DNA of 64,000 bases. Origin: Micrococcaceae bacterium Sec5.1 (GTDB lineage: Bacteria > Actinomycetota > Actinomycetes > Actinomycetales > Micrococcaceae). The translations under genes were made by a program, and so were the position numbers. The stretch covers positions 310,001-374,000 of the forward strand of contig CP143430.1 in NCBI GenBank assembly GCA_039636795.1, written 5' to 3'. Below the pieces are notes generated by a model. The model worked only from the letters and a program-made list of their open reading frames with translations. It did not search any database and was not told the origin of the DNA. Below are positions 1 through 8,584 of the stretch, one piece after another (positions within the stretch are counted from its first letter, which is position 1; every line of letters starts with the position of its first letter).

Positions 1-1
1 G

Positions 2-370
2 GTCAAGTTCATCAACGCCGCGCTTGAGCTGGGACTCAAGGTCGCCGTCGTGTCCTCCTCACGCAACGCCCCCGCGGTACTGAAGGCAGCCGGACTTGAC
101 CACCACTTCACGGTGGTCGTCGACGGTCAGGTAGCCGCCGCCGTCGGACTTCCCGGCAAGCCGGATCCGGCCACGTTCACTTACGCGGCGTCCCTGCTGG
201 ACGTCCCCACCCAGGAATGCATCGTGGTGGAAGACGCCGTTTCCGGCGTGCAGGCCGGCAGTGCCGGCAACTTCCAGGCCGTCATCGGCGTGGACCGCGG
301 CGCTGGCCGCCAAACACTGCTCGACGCCGGCGCCACGCTGGTGGTCGACGACCTCAACGATCTTCTCTGA
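2..370 (+). CDS. pgmB: HAD-family beta-phosphoglucomutase-type phosphatase/mutase, 3' part
   Basis: The first 122 visible codons are the C-terminal part of a HAD-superfamily protein; the 5' end lies outside the window. HAD motif II (VVSSSRN), motif III with its lysine (LPGKPDP) and motif IV (VVEDAVSGVQAG) are all present in order. Family members next to GH65 phosphorylases usually convert beta-glucose 1-phosphate to glucose 6-phosphate in the cytoplasm. The GH65 gene starts 29 bp downstream, so the two are probably one operon: phosphorolysis releases beta-G1P and this enzyme feeds it into glycolysis. The N-terminal nucleophile Asp and cap domain cannot be seen, so a general sugar phosphatase is not excluded. 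Confidence 0.85.
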   Translation, partial: VKFINAALELGLKVAVVSSSRNAPAVLKAAGLDHHFTVVVDGQVAAAVGLPGKPDPATFTYAASLLDVPTQECIVVEDAVSGVQAGSAGNFQAVIGVDRGAGRQTLLDAGATLVVDDLNDLL

Positions 371-399
371 CCCTACTTTTCGAAGGACCTCTTTAGCCC

Positions 400-2763
400 A
401 TGGCACTCATCAGCTCTGATCGGCTGCGCTTTCCCTGCGAGCCTTGGAAGCTCGTGGAAAGTATCCACGTCCCCGGTGACGAGGGAACGCTGGAAACGCT
501 GTTCGCCCTCGGCAACGGCCACCTTGGCGTCCGCGGCGCCCATTCCACGCGTGGCGACGGCGAACTTCCCGGCACGTTCATCAACGGCTTCCACGAGATC
601 TGGGACATCAAGCACGCCGAGAATGCGTACGGCTTTGCGCGTACCGGCCAGCGGATTGTGTACGTCCCGGACGCCAATAACTTCACGGTATCAATCGATG
701 GCGAGGCCCTGAGCCTGGCCGAATCCACGGTGCTGGACTACCACCGGAGTGTGGACTTCTCCACAGGCGTCTACGAGGAAACCACCACATGGGCTTGCCG
801 CTCCGGCGCTACGGTCACCACTGTGGAGCGGCGGGCCGTCGGGTTCGATTCCCGCGGATGTCTTGGCCTGGAACTGTCCGTGAGCGCTGACCGCGACGTG
901 TCCGCGGACATCGTTTCTAGCGTCGTAAACCGCCAGGACCAGCCTGTGGAGGACCACTCGGTCCATGACCCCAGGCGATCCGGCCGGCACGCCGGCCGTG
1001 TGCTGCTGCCCTTGCACCTCCAGGGTGCCGATGGCTCCCTGCGCCTGGCGTGGGAGACCTCGGAATCCCGCCAGCGCATTGCGATGGCGGTGGATCACTG
1101 GATCTCCGCCGAAGGCCAACCCTTCGAGACCGTGGTGGCGGAGGACGAGTCATCCGTGCGTTATGTCCTGGCCATCAACAGTGGCGAAGCATTCCGTCTG
1201 GAGAAGACGGTCAGCTACGTCGTGGCCGGGCGCGCACTGACGGATGATGAAGACGGCGGCGAGAGCCTGGCAGCGGACGCCGAGGCCAATCTGGTGCCGT
1301 TCTCCGAAATCCTCGCGCAGAGCCAGGCCCACTACGGCCAGTACTGGACCACCGCGGATGTTGCCATCGGCGGCCAGCCCGAACTCCAGCAAGCCGTGCG
1401 GTGGGCCCTCTTCCAGCTCGCGCAGGCAACAGCCCGCGCCGGTGTCGCCGGCATTCCGGCCAAGGGGGTCAGTGGTTCCGGGTATGAGGGCCACTACTTC
1501 TGGGACCAAGAGGTCTACCTCCTCCCGTATCTGACGTACACCAATCCTGACGGTGCCCGGAAAGTGCTCGAGTCACGACACGCCATGCTTCCGGATGCGC
1601 GTGTCCGCGCCAAGGAACTCAGCGTAGACGGAGCTCTTTTCCCGTGGCGAACCATCAATGGGCTGGAAGCGAGTGCCTACTACGCGGCCGGAACAGCCCA
1701 GTTCCACATCGCAGCTGCCATCGCGTTTGCTGCCAACCGCTACGAGTGGGCCAGCGGCGACGCCAGCTTCCGTCCCGACATTGGTGCCGACCTGCTCATT
1801 GAGACGGCACGGATGTGGGTCTCCCTGGGCTTCTTCGGCAAGGACGGACTCTTCCACATCCACGGCGTTACCGGACCGGATGAATACACCGCCGTGGTCA
1901 ACGACAACCTCTACACCAACGTCATGGCCCGGTTTAACCTCCGTGCCGCGGCTGCGTTGGAACACGAAGGCATCGCTGACACCGAACGTTTGGTGTGGCG
2001 CCAAGCTGCCGAGCGCATGTCCCTGCCCTACGATCCCCACCTGGAAGTCTTCAGCCAGGACAACGACTTCATGACTTTGGAGCCCTGGGATTGGAACACG
2101 CCCAAGTCCAAGTACCCGCTGTTGCTGAACTTCCACCCCTTGGTGATCTATCGGCACCAGGTCCTTAAGCAGGCCGACACCGTGCTGGCCATGTTCCTCC
2201 AGTGGCAGGATTTCTCCGCCGAGGAAAAACAGCGGGCCTTCGACTTCTACGACCCCATCACCACCGGCGACTCCACCCTGTCCGCCTGCGTGCAGGGCAT
2301 CATGGCCGCCGAAGTTGGGTACGGCGACGTCGCGCTGAAGCATTTCACCGAAGCGTTGTTCATTGACCTGGACAACTCACACGGCAACACGATCGACGGC
2401 GTCCACATCGCCTCCACCGGCGGAATTTGGAGCTCGTTGGTGTGCGGTTTCGCAGGAATGCGTGATCAGGGCGAGGTGCTGCGCTTCGATCCGCGGCTGC
2501 CCGTGGAGTGGGAAGGCCTCTCCTTCCGGCTCAAGGTTCGTGGTCGTTTGCTGTCTGTGGAACTCGTTCAGGGATCCATCGCGCTGACGCTCGTTACAGG
2601 TTCGGGTTACAGCGATGAGCCACTGCTGATTCGGGTTCGGGATCACGACGTCACTGTCAGTGCGGACACCATCACGGTGCCGCTGGATACGGTACCCGTC
2701 CCGCCACCGTCGATCTTTCCCAGCGTCTTCCCGACGGCAGGATTGCCGATCGTTCGGGCCTAA
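400..2763 (+). CDS. Glycoside hydrolase family 65 disaccharide phosphorylase (maltose/trehalose/kojibiose type)
   Basis: At 787 residues this has the usual length for GH65. It shows the N-terminal beta-sandwich, then the (alpha/alpha)6 barrel with GHYFWDQE and the signature HGVTGPDEY around residues 488-496, where E495 is the expected general acid. A C-terminal stretch (HGNTIDGVHIASTGGIW) completes the family pattern. GH65 enzymes use phosphate to cleave alpha-linked glucose disaccharides, giving beta-glucose 1-phosphate and glucose. The beta-phosphoglucomutase just upstream fits that product. Substrate (maltose, trehalose, kojibiose or nigerose) cannot be decided from sequence by eye. An intrinsic terminator follows. 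Confidence 0.9.
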   Translation: MALISSDRLRFPCEPWKLVESIHVPGDEGTLETLFALGNGHLGVRGAHSTRGDGELPGTFINGFHEIWDIKHAENAYGFARTGQRIVYVPDANNFTVSIDGEALSLAESTVLDYHRSVDFSTGVYEETTTWACRSGATVTTVERRAVGFDSRGCLGLELSVSADRDVSADIVSSVVNRQDQPVEDHSVHDPRRSGRHAGRVLLPLHLQGADGSLRLAWETSESRQRIAMAVDHWISAEGQPFETVVAEDESSVRYVLAINSGEAFRLEKTVSYVVAGRALTDDEDGGESLAADAEANLVPFSEILAQSQAHYGQYWTTADVAIGGQPELQQAVRWALFQLAQATARAGVAGIPAKGVSGSGYEGHYFWDQEVYLLPYLTYTNPDGARKVLESRHAMLPDARVRAKELSVDGALFPWRTINGLEASAYYAAGTAQFHIAAAIAFAANRYEWASGDASFRPDIGADLLIETARMWVSLGFFGKDGLFHIHGVTGPDEYTAVVNDNLYTNVMARFNLRAAAALEHEGIADTERLVWRQAAERMSLPYDPHLEVFSQDNDFMTLEPWDWNTPKSKYPLLLNFHPLVIYRHQVLKQADTVLAMFLQWQDFSAEEKQRAFDFYDPITTGDSTLSACVQGIMAAEVGYGDVALKHFTEALFIDLDNSHGNTIDGVHIASTGGIWSSLVCGFAGMRDQGEVLRFDPRLPVEWEGLSFRLKVRGRLLSVELVQGSIALTLVTGSGYSDEPLLIRVRDHDVTVSADTITVPLDTVPVPPPSIFPSVFPTAGLPIVRA

Positions 2764-2797
2764 ACCTGGACAGCTCTTTGGGCTGCTTACAGCATTG

Positions 2798-2827
2798 GCG
2801 GTTGTTCCCGGCCGCGGGAACAACCGC
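2798..2827. terminator. Intrinsic terminator between convergent GH65 and YegP-like genes
   Basis: Perfect 13-bp inverted repeat (GCGGTTGTTCCCG and its complement) with a GCCG loop, lying between a plus-strand stop and a minus-strand stop. It is probably bidirectional; a T-run is weak on both sides, as is common in high-GC actinobacteria. Confidence 0.75.
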
Positions 2828-2852
2828 TCATGCTTTTCAGATGGGCTGCGTC

Positions 2853-3053
2853 TCAGTTAGGCGAGGGAAAAGTTGATGTGTGGTCCTCAATGAGGCCGCT
2901 CGCTGCGATTTCCCTCAGCGTATAAATAGCTTTTGCTGCTGCGCCTTTGTCCCGGTAAGTGACGGTGAGCGCGAGTTCGATCCCGTCATCATCGACGAGG
3001 CGTACCCTGCAGTCGCCGCCAGTGGCGTCAAAGACTTCGAAATGCCCCGCCAT
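2853..3053 (-). CDS. YegP/DUF1508-like small protein
   Basis: A 66-residue protein beginning MAGHFEVFDATGGDCRVRL. The pattern of a short strand-rich domain with a conserved central lysine/alanine helix (KGAAAKAIYTLREIA) fits the DUF1508 (YegP) fold. The function of that family is not established. Its start codon overlaps the stop of the upstream minus-strand gene by one base (TAATG), so the two genes are probably translationally coupled. Confidence 0.7.
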   Translation of the reverse strand: MAGHFEVFDATGGDCRVRLVDDDGIELALTVTYRDKGAAAKAIYTLREIAASGLIEDHTSTFPSPN

Positions 3054-3439
3054 TAAGCGGCGCCCCGCTGCATTGCCTGTGCCGTATCTGCACCGGCAGC
3101 CTGCGTGTCGGTCACATTCTGATGACCAGATGAACGACGCCGATCCAACTCGCTGTTGATGAGCTCCAGAAGCGCTTGGGCAGGCTCGGACAAATGATGG
3201 GTATCAGCCGAGCCCAACTGATCGCAATGGATGAGGACGTGGCGGATGCGTTCGAGTTCGCGGGAAGGAACCAAAGGCCAGCGGTGGAACAGCTGCCGTA
3301 CGGCTATCGCCCCGAGTAGGGCGTCGGGTTTGTTGGGCGCGACATGGTGACCTGCTGCTCTTCTTCGAGCGACAGCAGCCGCGGAAGACGGGGCTCCATG
3401 TGCGAGGAGGATCTCGGATTTGAGAGAATTCGGGGCCAT
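3053..3439 (-). CDS. Hypothetical protein, 128 aa, coupled to the YegP-like gene
   Basis: I do not recognise a family. The start at 3439 is chosen because GGGAGG lies 5 bp upstream; an in-frame start at 3487 lacks one. The N-terminal half is Ala/Arg rich (AAAVARRRAAGHHVAPNKP); the middle holds a predicted helical region (DALLGAIAVRQLFHRW) and the C-terminus is hydrophilic and low-complexity. There is no signal peptide or membrane segment. The stop overlaps the YegP-like start, so a two-gene operon is likely. Coding status is supported by the ribosome binding site and this overlap. Confidence 0.55.
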   Translation of the reverse strand: MAPNSLKSEILLAHGAPSSAAAVARRRAAGHHVAPNKPDALLGAIAVRQLFHRWPLVPSRELERIRHVLIHCDQLGSADTHHLSEPAQALLELINSELDRRRSSGHQNVTDTQAAGADTAQAMQRGAA

Positions 3440-3636
3440 GCGGACCTCCCGAAATAGTGCGAGGGAAGCCGGCTGCGTGACTTTCAATCAAGCTTACAGA
3501 ATGTGAGTTATGTCATGTCAATCATTACGTCATCAGCATTAGTGCCAGGCTGATCAACCAGCAGCAGCTCTGGAAGTTGGGTGTACCGGATAGCGGAACT
3601 CCAAGCCTCTCAGTGGGGATTGTTAAGCTGGGACTC

Positions 3637-3972
3637 ATGAATCGCAGCCTCGCAACGTTGTCCGTCGTCCCCCTCTTTCTCCTTCTGGCTGGCTGCGGCT
3701 CTGTGGAGGAAGCCGCGGGAAATGCTGCCAGCGAAGCGGCCTCGAAGGTGGCCACTGCTGCTGCCGAGGAAGTCAACAAACAGATTTGCGCCGTAGTCCA
3801 GGACGGATTGGTGAGCGTTGAGGACAAGCAGGTACTCAGTGGGCTGGTCACTGCTGCCCGTACCGCCGGTGTTCCCACCGAAATCACGACTCCGCTGAAC
3901 CAGATCGCTGAGGCCGGCGACGACGTCCCGGCCGAGTCGGTCCAGGCATTGAAGGAAGCTTGTTCGGCGTAG
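3637..3972 (+). CDS. Small secreted lipoprotein of unknown function
   Basis: Translation from 3637 gives a 111-residue protein with a classic lipoprotein signal: a short basic start (MNR), a hydrophobic core and the lipobox LLAGC with Cys20. The mature part begins with an Ala/Glu-rich helical stretch (EEAAGNAASEAASKVATAA), followed by a small domain with two cysteines, C52 region QICAVV and a C-terminal KEACSA, which could form a disulfide. An upstream in-frame start at 3577 would put 20 polar residues before the signal and is unlikely. It is expected to be anchored to the outer face of the membrane. Confidence 0.7.
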   Translation: MNRSLATLSVVPLFLLLAGCGSVEEAAGNAASEAASKVATAAAEEVNKQICAVVQDGLVSVEDKQVLSGLVTAARTAGVPTEITTPLNQIAEAGDDVPAESVQALKEACSA

Positions 3973-4013
3973 TCCTTGTTCTGCGCAGTCCCCCTGCCGG
4001 GATCAGGCTGGTG

Positions 4014-5696
4014 TCAGTTCCAGCTGGTGCGGTGCAGCAAGACGTTCTCCAGCAGCATCCCAGCCATGGAAAAGTGCGTAACAGTCGAATCTGGTGACCA
4101 TGACGCTGTTGCTGGCGCCTCTGGATGCAACGGTGATGACGGCTCCGGTGAAGACGCTGCCAGTGAAGAAGGTGACGGCGAAGACGGTGCCAGTGAAGAA
4201 GGTGACGGGGCAGTTGCTGGAGAGCGATCGTGGCCCGGTAGGCGTGGGGCTTTGGATTGGTATATGTGTCCGGTGGGAGTGCTGACTTCCAGTTCATGTC
4301 GCCCGCCAGGGATTGTTTTCACGTTCCAGTGGGGGTTTTCTTTGGTGTGGTTGCAGGCTTCGCAGAGCCCCGCGCCGTTGGCCAGGCTCGTGGCACCGCC
4401 GTTGTGCCAGGGGACGATGTGGTCTATGTGGCGGATGGGCGCGTCGCAGTAGGGGGTGCGGCAGGTGTCGTCGCGGGTTTCGATGAAGCGGCGCATTCCG
4501 GGTGGGAAGAGTCGGGCTTTGGAGTCCATGGCCAGCAGTTCACCGGAGGAGGGTGCGGTGTAGAGGCGGCGAAGCAAGACTTTGAACTCTGCACCGTCCT
4601 TGGATGCGTGACCCGGCTGGGCTTGTGTGGATTCCCGTTGCCCGACAACCCCGGCCTCGCCGCTGGTTCCGGTCTGACCATTGATTCGCGACTCCCCGTC
4701 CCTCCCGCCGTCCCCTAGTTCGCCGTCTGCCTGGTTGCTGCCTCCGGCGAGGAGCGTTCGGGCCCATTCGGCGGGGACAATTCCGTAGCCAGTAAGCCGT
4801 GCTGGTTCGCTGTCGCCTTGGAAAAGGGTCCGGTCGGTCATGACGAGCTGCACATCAACGCCGCTGATCCCGCCGGGGGTGCCGGTGAGGCGTTCGGTCA
4901 GGGTGTCGGCCATGACCTGGCCCCGGGTCCGGGTGTCCCCGCCCGAGCGGGCCGAGTCCGCGTGCCGGGTGAGCGCGGCGTAGGCGGCGACCCCTTGGGC
5001 GACCGGAAGCAGTGCGGTGAGGATGGTCATGGTGTCCGGGGCCGGGCGGAGGCTGACGTGGCGCTCGGACGCGGCATGGGCTGCGCGTTGGGTCACGGAA
5101 CGGGGGTCCCGCCGGTAGGCTGCGGCTTTCGCGGCGGCGATGATGGTTTTGTCTCCGGCGCCGTCGAAGGTTCCGGTGTCGGGGGCGAGTTCCTCATCCA
5201 CGGCTGCCCGGTCTTCGACGGACAGGCACGCGGTTTCCTTCACCAACAGAGTGGCTCGCCATTCGTTCAGGTGCCCGGTTTCCAGGGCGGCCATGGTGCG
5301 CGGCATCTCCGAGACCAGTGCCTTGGCCAGTCCGAGGAGCCGGGACCCTTTGTTGGGTGATTCCCGCCGGGCCAGTGCGACCTGCGCACCCACACCCTGG
5401 CCCTGCTCAGCTGAGGAGACACCGGCAGAGGCTTGTTCGCGGCGCTGCGCCAGGTCAAACGCCACCGACGCCCGCGCCTGCAAAGCCGCGATCGCGGACT
5501 TCACGTCCTCCAAACCACGAATCTGATCAATCAAAGCAGCACTGCCTGCACGGACGCGGAAGGAGCCCACCCCAGCAAGCAAATCCTCAACGTCAAAGCC
5601 ACCGGAGCCCGAGTCCCTGGAGCCAGCGGTCACAGCAACGGAACCCGGCACGGCGGAAACCGACATAGCTGCTTGGCTCTCTCGGTTCCGCTCCAT
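4014..5696 (-). CDS. DUF222 / HNH-endonuclease signature protein (13E12-type)
   Basis: A 560-residue protein with an N-terminal helical DUF222 region and, near residues 405-465, an HNH module: [23 protein letters not shown] followed in the same module by [13 protein letters not shown]. Two CxxC-like pairs bracket the HxxDH core. Such proteins are multicopy in Arthrobacter, Mycobacterium and relatives; their role is unproven and some are thought to be mobile or selfish nucleases. No flanking repeats or introns were seen here. The C-terminal tail is Ser/Pro/Ala low complexity and is encoded by a 30-bp tandem repeat. The gene stands alone on the minus strand. Confidence 0.85.
   Translation of the reverse strand: MERNRESQAAMSVSAVPGSVAVTAGSRDSGSGGFDVEDLLAGVGSFRVRAGSAALIDQIRGLEDVKSAIAALQARASVAFDLAQRREQASAGVSSAEQGQGVGAQVALARRESPNKGSRLLGLAKALVSEMPRTMAALETGHLNEWRATLLVKETACLSVEDRAAVDEELAPDTGTFDGAGDKTIIAAAKAAAYRRDPRSVTQRAAHAASERHVSLRPAPDTMTILTALLPVAQGVAAYAALTRHADSARSGGDTRTRGQVMADTLTERLTGTPGGISGVDVQLVMTDRTLFQGDSEPARLTGYGIVPAEWARTLLAGGSNQADGELGDGGRDGESRINGQTGTSGEAGVVGQRESTQAQPGHASKDGAEFKVLLRRLYTAPSSGELLAMDSKARLFPPGMRRFIETRDDTCRTPYCDAPIRHIDHIVPWHNGGATSLANGAGLCEACNHTKENPHWNVKTIPGGRHELEVSTPTGHIYQSKAPRLPGHDRSPATAPSPSSLAPSSPSPSSLAASSPEPSSPLHPEAPATASWSPDSTVTHFSMAGMLLENVLLHRTSWN
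4151..4210. repeat. 30-bp tandem repeat in the tail of the DUF222-HNH gene
   Basis: Two adjacent 30-bp units (4151-4180 and 4181-4210) differ at only two positions. Being a multiple of three, copy number can change without a frameshift; it encodes Ser-Pro-Ser-Ser-Leu-Ala type repeats. Confidence 0.8.
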
Positions 5697-5870
5697 ACCT
5701 CTACTCTTCCAGCAGCCGCAGACATTATCGGCGGGTCAATGTGCCTATGTGGAAAACCCTTGAATGTCGGGCGAGGGCGTGCAAAGCAGGCTTCCCTGCG
5801 TTCACCAACTACCGTGAATTAGGATCAGATGCTAGGGAAACAAGCTTCACGCTTATCGAAGGATCACCGA

Positions 5871-6413
5871 ATGGACGCAAATGGCCACGCCAAGGGCTAC
5901 TGGTACGGCAAGGACCCCGGGGAGATAGCCCTTGCCGTTGACGTCCTGAATGCCCTCCGGGATTATCGTGTCTCGGAACAGGCCATGCGTCGAAGGACCC
6001 GCTCTGCCATGGGTATGGGCGAAAAGGACCTCTTGGCCTTGCGGTACCTTTTCGAAGCCGAAGCGGCGGGCAAGGTGATGAAACCCAAGGATCTGGGCGA
6101 TCGCTTGGGCATAACGTCAGCGTCCATGACCACGCTGATCGATCGTTTGGTGGACTCCGGCCACATCCGGCGCGAACCGCATCCTACGGATCGTCGGGCC
6201 TTGATTCTGCGGCCGACTGCCGGTTCCGATCAGGAAGTCCGGCACACGCTTGGTGGAATGCATCGCCGCATTTTGAACGTAGCCAGCGCCCTCAGCCCAG
6301 TAGAAGCGCGGGTGGTGATGGACTTCCTCCTGAACATGCGCGAAGCCTTGGACACGATTGACGAAGACCCAACCGACGAACACTCGAGGAACCCGGGACC
6401 TACGCCCTCATGA
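5871..6413 (+). CDS. MarR-family transcriptional regulator
   Basis: A 180-residue protein with a winged-helix domain typical of MarR: an H2-H3 region with LGDRLGITSASMTTLIDRL and a wing with HPTDRRALIL, the classic DxR signature. The start at 5871 has GAAGGA 7 bp upstream; an in-frame ATG at 5829 is an alternative. The C-terminus ends in a polar tail. It converges on the isopentenyl-diphosphate isomerase gene 60 bp away. In Corynebacterium a MarR-type regulator (CrtR) controls isoprenoid/carotenoid genes, so a link to idi is possible but is only positional here. Confidence 0.85.
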   Translation: MDANGHAKGYWYGKDPGEIALAVDVLNALRDYRVSEQAMRRRTRSAMGMGEKDLLALRYLFEAEAAGKVMKPKDLGDRLGITSASMTTLIDRLVDSGHIRREPHPTDRRALILRPTAGSDQEVRHTLGGMHRRILNVASALSPVEARVVMDFLLNMREALDTIDEDPTDEHSRNPGPTPS

Positions 6414-6473
6414 CGTGGGGCTCCACTGCAGGATCAGTATCAGCGTGACCAGGAATCCAGATCCGTAGTTGAG

Positions 6474-7073
6474 TTAGATAAAACGGCGCCATTCAGTGTT
6501 GGTGCGTGCCGCCGTCGTATCCGTGAATGCTTGTGGCCCAAGCTTGAGCGCTTGAGCTTCGACGAGCCGCGGAAATTGCAGCGCCAGCCATGGGCTGAAG
6601 ACAGCAGGAGTCCTCTCCAAGGCTTCTGCGAGAAGTCCCGGAGACATCCATGCGTAGTCAGCCACTTCGAGTGGATTTGGCCTGAGCGGTCCCAGGGCCC
6701 GGGCCGTATAGACGGGGCAAAGCTCGTTCTCGACGATGCCCGAAGGGTCCACGGCGCGATAACGGAAGCTGCGGAGGACGAGCTCGAGCCGGCCCACGTC
6801 TACTCCAAGCTCGTAGTGCGCGCGACGGAGAACAGCATCCTTGGGGTCCTCGCCGGGAGCCGGATGCCCGCAGAAGCTGTTGGTCCACACACCTGGCCAT
6901 GTCTGCTTTTCGGGGGAGCGGCGTGTGAGGAGGAGCTCGCCGAGGTCATTGAGCAAGTAGCAGGAAAATGCAAGATGCAGTGGCGTTTTTTGGGTGTGGA
7001 CTGCTTCTTTTGGGGTTTCGCCGATGGGCCTGCCGGAGTCGTCGAGAAGGACGACCATTTCTGTCGCGTTCAT
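6474..7073 (-). CDS. idi: Isopentenyl-diphosphate delta-isomerase, type I
   Basis: A 199-residue Nudix-fold enzyme with the type I hallmarks: the catalytic cysteine in TNSFCGHP, the Nudix-like stretch following it (EDPKDAVLRRAHYELG) and the catalytic glutamate in ENELCPVY. It interconverts isopentenyl and dimethylallyl diphosphate in the cytoplasm, supplying quinone, polyprenol and carotenoid synthesis. GGAGA precedes the ATG at 7073. Length equals that of bacterial relatives. No other isoprenoid genes occur in the window. Confidence 0.93.
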   Translation of the reverse strand: MNATEMVVLLDDSGRPIGETPKEAVHTQKTPLHLAFSCYLLNDLGELLLTRRSPEKQTWPGVWTNSFCGHPAPGEDPKDAVLRRAHYELGVDVGRLELVLRSFRYRAVDPSGIVENELCPVYTARALGPLRPNPLEVADYAWMSPGLLAEALERTPAVFSPWLALQFPRLVEAQALKLGPQAFTDTTAARTNTEWRRFI

Positions 7074-7122
7074 TCTCCGCCTTCCTCAGACCCCTCGAAC
7101 GTTAAGATCCACTCGAGTGTTG

Positions 7123-7139
7123 CTAGATAAGCTAGCTAG
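7123..7139. promoter_or_regulatory. Palindromic AT-richer element upstream of idi
   Basis: In the 127-bp spacer upstream of idi, CTAG half-sites are arranged as an inverted repeat (CTAG-ATAAG-CTAG) followed by another CTAG. It could be a binding site for the nearby MarR regulator; this is inference from position only. Confidence 0.25.
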
Positions 7140-7200
7140 AAGGCTAACATGTATGCAGTTAGATGTAACATATGCAGAATGGGCGGGGCGGGTTAGCGCC

Positions 7201-8469
7201 TTAGGAATGCCCGCTGATAGTAAGCGTAATCAGCACTATGTTGAGCCCAACAATCAAACTTGCACTCGTCCAGCCTGCTATCTTCAATGGCTTGGAGTCC
7301 GCATGGATGCCCATGACCTCGCGCTTACCGGTGAGTCTTATGAGTGGGATCAGCGCGAAGGGAATTCCAAAGCTCAGCAGGACCTGGCTTAGGACCAGCG
7401 CCAGGGTGGGCTCAACACCCGCTCCCAGGACGATCAATGCCGGAATGAGGGTGATCACACGGCGGGTCAGCAACGGGATGCGCACCTTGAGCAGGCCGCC
7501 CATGATGGTTGCGCCGGCATAGCAGCCTACCGATGTTGACGCGAGGCCGGAGGCGAGCAAGCCAATCGCGAAGATGATGCCGATTGCGGGGCCAAGTGCC
7601 GATGTTACGGCCGCGTGGGCACCGGCAATCGTATCCGTTCCCTCAATGCCCCTGAGGCTGGAGGCAGCCAGCAGGAGCATCGAAATGTTCACGACGCCGG
7701 CAAGCAAGAGGGCGCCCACTACGTCAAAGCGGGTTGCGCGAATCAGCCGCGTCCGCACAGCCGGGTTTTCGGAGAATCCGTGCCGGTCTCTGGCCAAAGC
7801 CGAGTGCAGATAAATCGCGTGCGGCATCACGGTGGCGCCGAGCATGCTTGCTGCCAACAGGACTGTATCCGTGCCCTCAAAGCGGGGAAGCAAACCGCCC
7901 AATGCGCTTCCGGCATCCGGAGGATTGACGAACAAGCCGGAGACAAACCCGACGGCAATGATGCCCAGCAATACCAGGATCGCGTACTCGAAGGAGCGCT
8001 GGCCGCGGCGGGACTGCAGTGCCAACAGCATCATTGACGCGACGCCGACGATCAGGCCGCCGGCCAGGAGTGGCAGCCCGAACAAGAGATTGAGCGCAAC
8101 CGCACCGCCAATCACCTCGGCCATGTCCGTGGCGCCGGCAACGATCTCGGCCTGCGCCCAGTAAAGGCGCCGGCCCTTGGTTCCAAGCCGCTTGCCGAGG
8201 ATCTCGGGAAGGCTCAGGCCGGTTGCCAGACCGAGCTTCGCTGATTGGTACTGCACGAGGACTGCCATGGCGTTGGCTGCAACCAGCACCCACACCAGCA
8301 AATACCCGTAATTTGCTCCCGCCGTCAGGTTTGCGGCCACGTTGCCGGGGTCCACGTACGCGATCGCCGCCACGAATGCAGGGCCAAGCAGAAGTAGTCG
8401 CGACCATACCTTTGCGGGCGTGGGTCGTCTTTGCAGGGTGGGGGTGGCCATCGTCTTCATCCTCTTCAT
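7201..8469 (-). CDS. mntH: Nramp-family divalent metal (Mn2+/Fe2+) transporter
   Basis: A 422-residue polytopic membrane protein with the Nramp signatures: DPGN in the first transmembrane helix (AYVDPGNVAANL) and MPHAIYLHSA in helix 6, the residues that form the metal site. About eleven hydrophobic segments are visible. It imports manganese or iron by proton coupling. A second in-frame ATG at 8451 is nearly as good a start. A TTAGG-n4-CCGAA dyad 32 bp upstream suggests MntR/DtxR-type metal control. It is monocistronic. Confidence 0.92.
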   Translation of the reverse strand: MKRMKTMATPTLQRRPTPAKVWSRLLLLGPAFVAAIAYVDPGNVAANLTAGANYGYLLVWVLVAANAMAVLVQYQSAKLGLATGLSLPEILGKRLGTKGRRLYWAQAEIVAGATDMAEVIGGAVALNLLFGLPLLAGGLIVGVASMMLLALQSRRGQRSFEYAILVLLGIIAVGFVSGLFVNPPDAGSALGGLLPRFEGTDTVLLAASMLGATVMPHAIYLHSALARDRHGFSENPAVRTRLIRATRFDVVGALLLAGVVNISMLLLAASSLRGIEGTDTIAGAHAAVTSALGPAIGIIFAIGLLASGLASTSVGCYAGATIMGGLLKVRIPLLTRRVITLIPALIVLGAGVEPTLALVLSQVLLSFGIPFALIPLIRLTGKREVMGIHADSKPLKIAGWTSASLIVGLNIVLITLTISGHS

Positions 8470-8500
8470 TGCGGAATCCTGTTACGAGGATAACTGAAAG

Positions 8501-8514
8501 TTAGGCATACCGAA
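8501..8514. promoter_or_regulatory. Candidate MntR/DtxR-type operator upstream of mntH
   Basis: TTAGGCATACCGAA is an inverted repeat with one mismatch and matches the TTAGG...CCTAA half-sites known for DtxR/MntR-family metalloregulators of Gram-positive bacteria. Its place just ahead of a Nramp gene supports the call. Confidence 0.5.
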
Positions 8515-8540
8515 AAGTAGTTTTTAGGTAGTCCGTTCCA

Positions 8541-8570
8541 GCCGCTCCACGTCATGGCCCAAGGAGCGGC
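8541..8570. terminator. Possible terminator between mntH promoter and the CPBP-like gene
   Basis: Perfect 8-bp arms (GCCGCTCC and complement) with a 14-base loop, located just 3' of the minus-strand CPBP-like gene. No strong T-run follows. Confidence 0.4.
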
Positions 8571-8584
8571 CTCAGGCACATCGC

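Noticed and set aside
4014..5696. The HNH gene as a mobile element or intron nuclease
   Set aside because: No flanking repeats, interrupted gene or target duplication seen.
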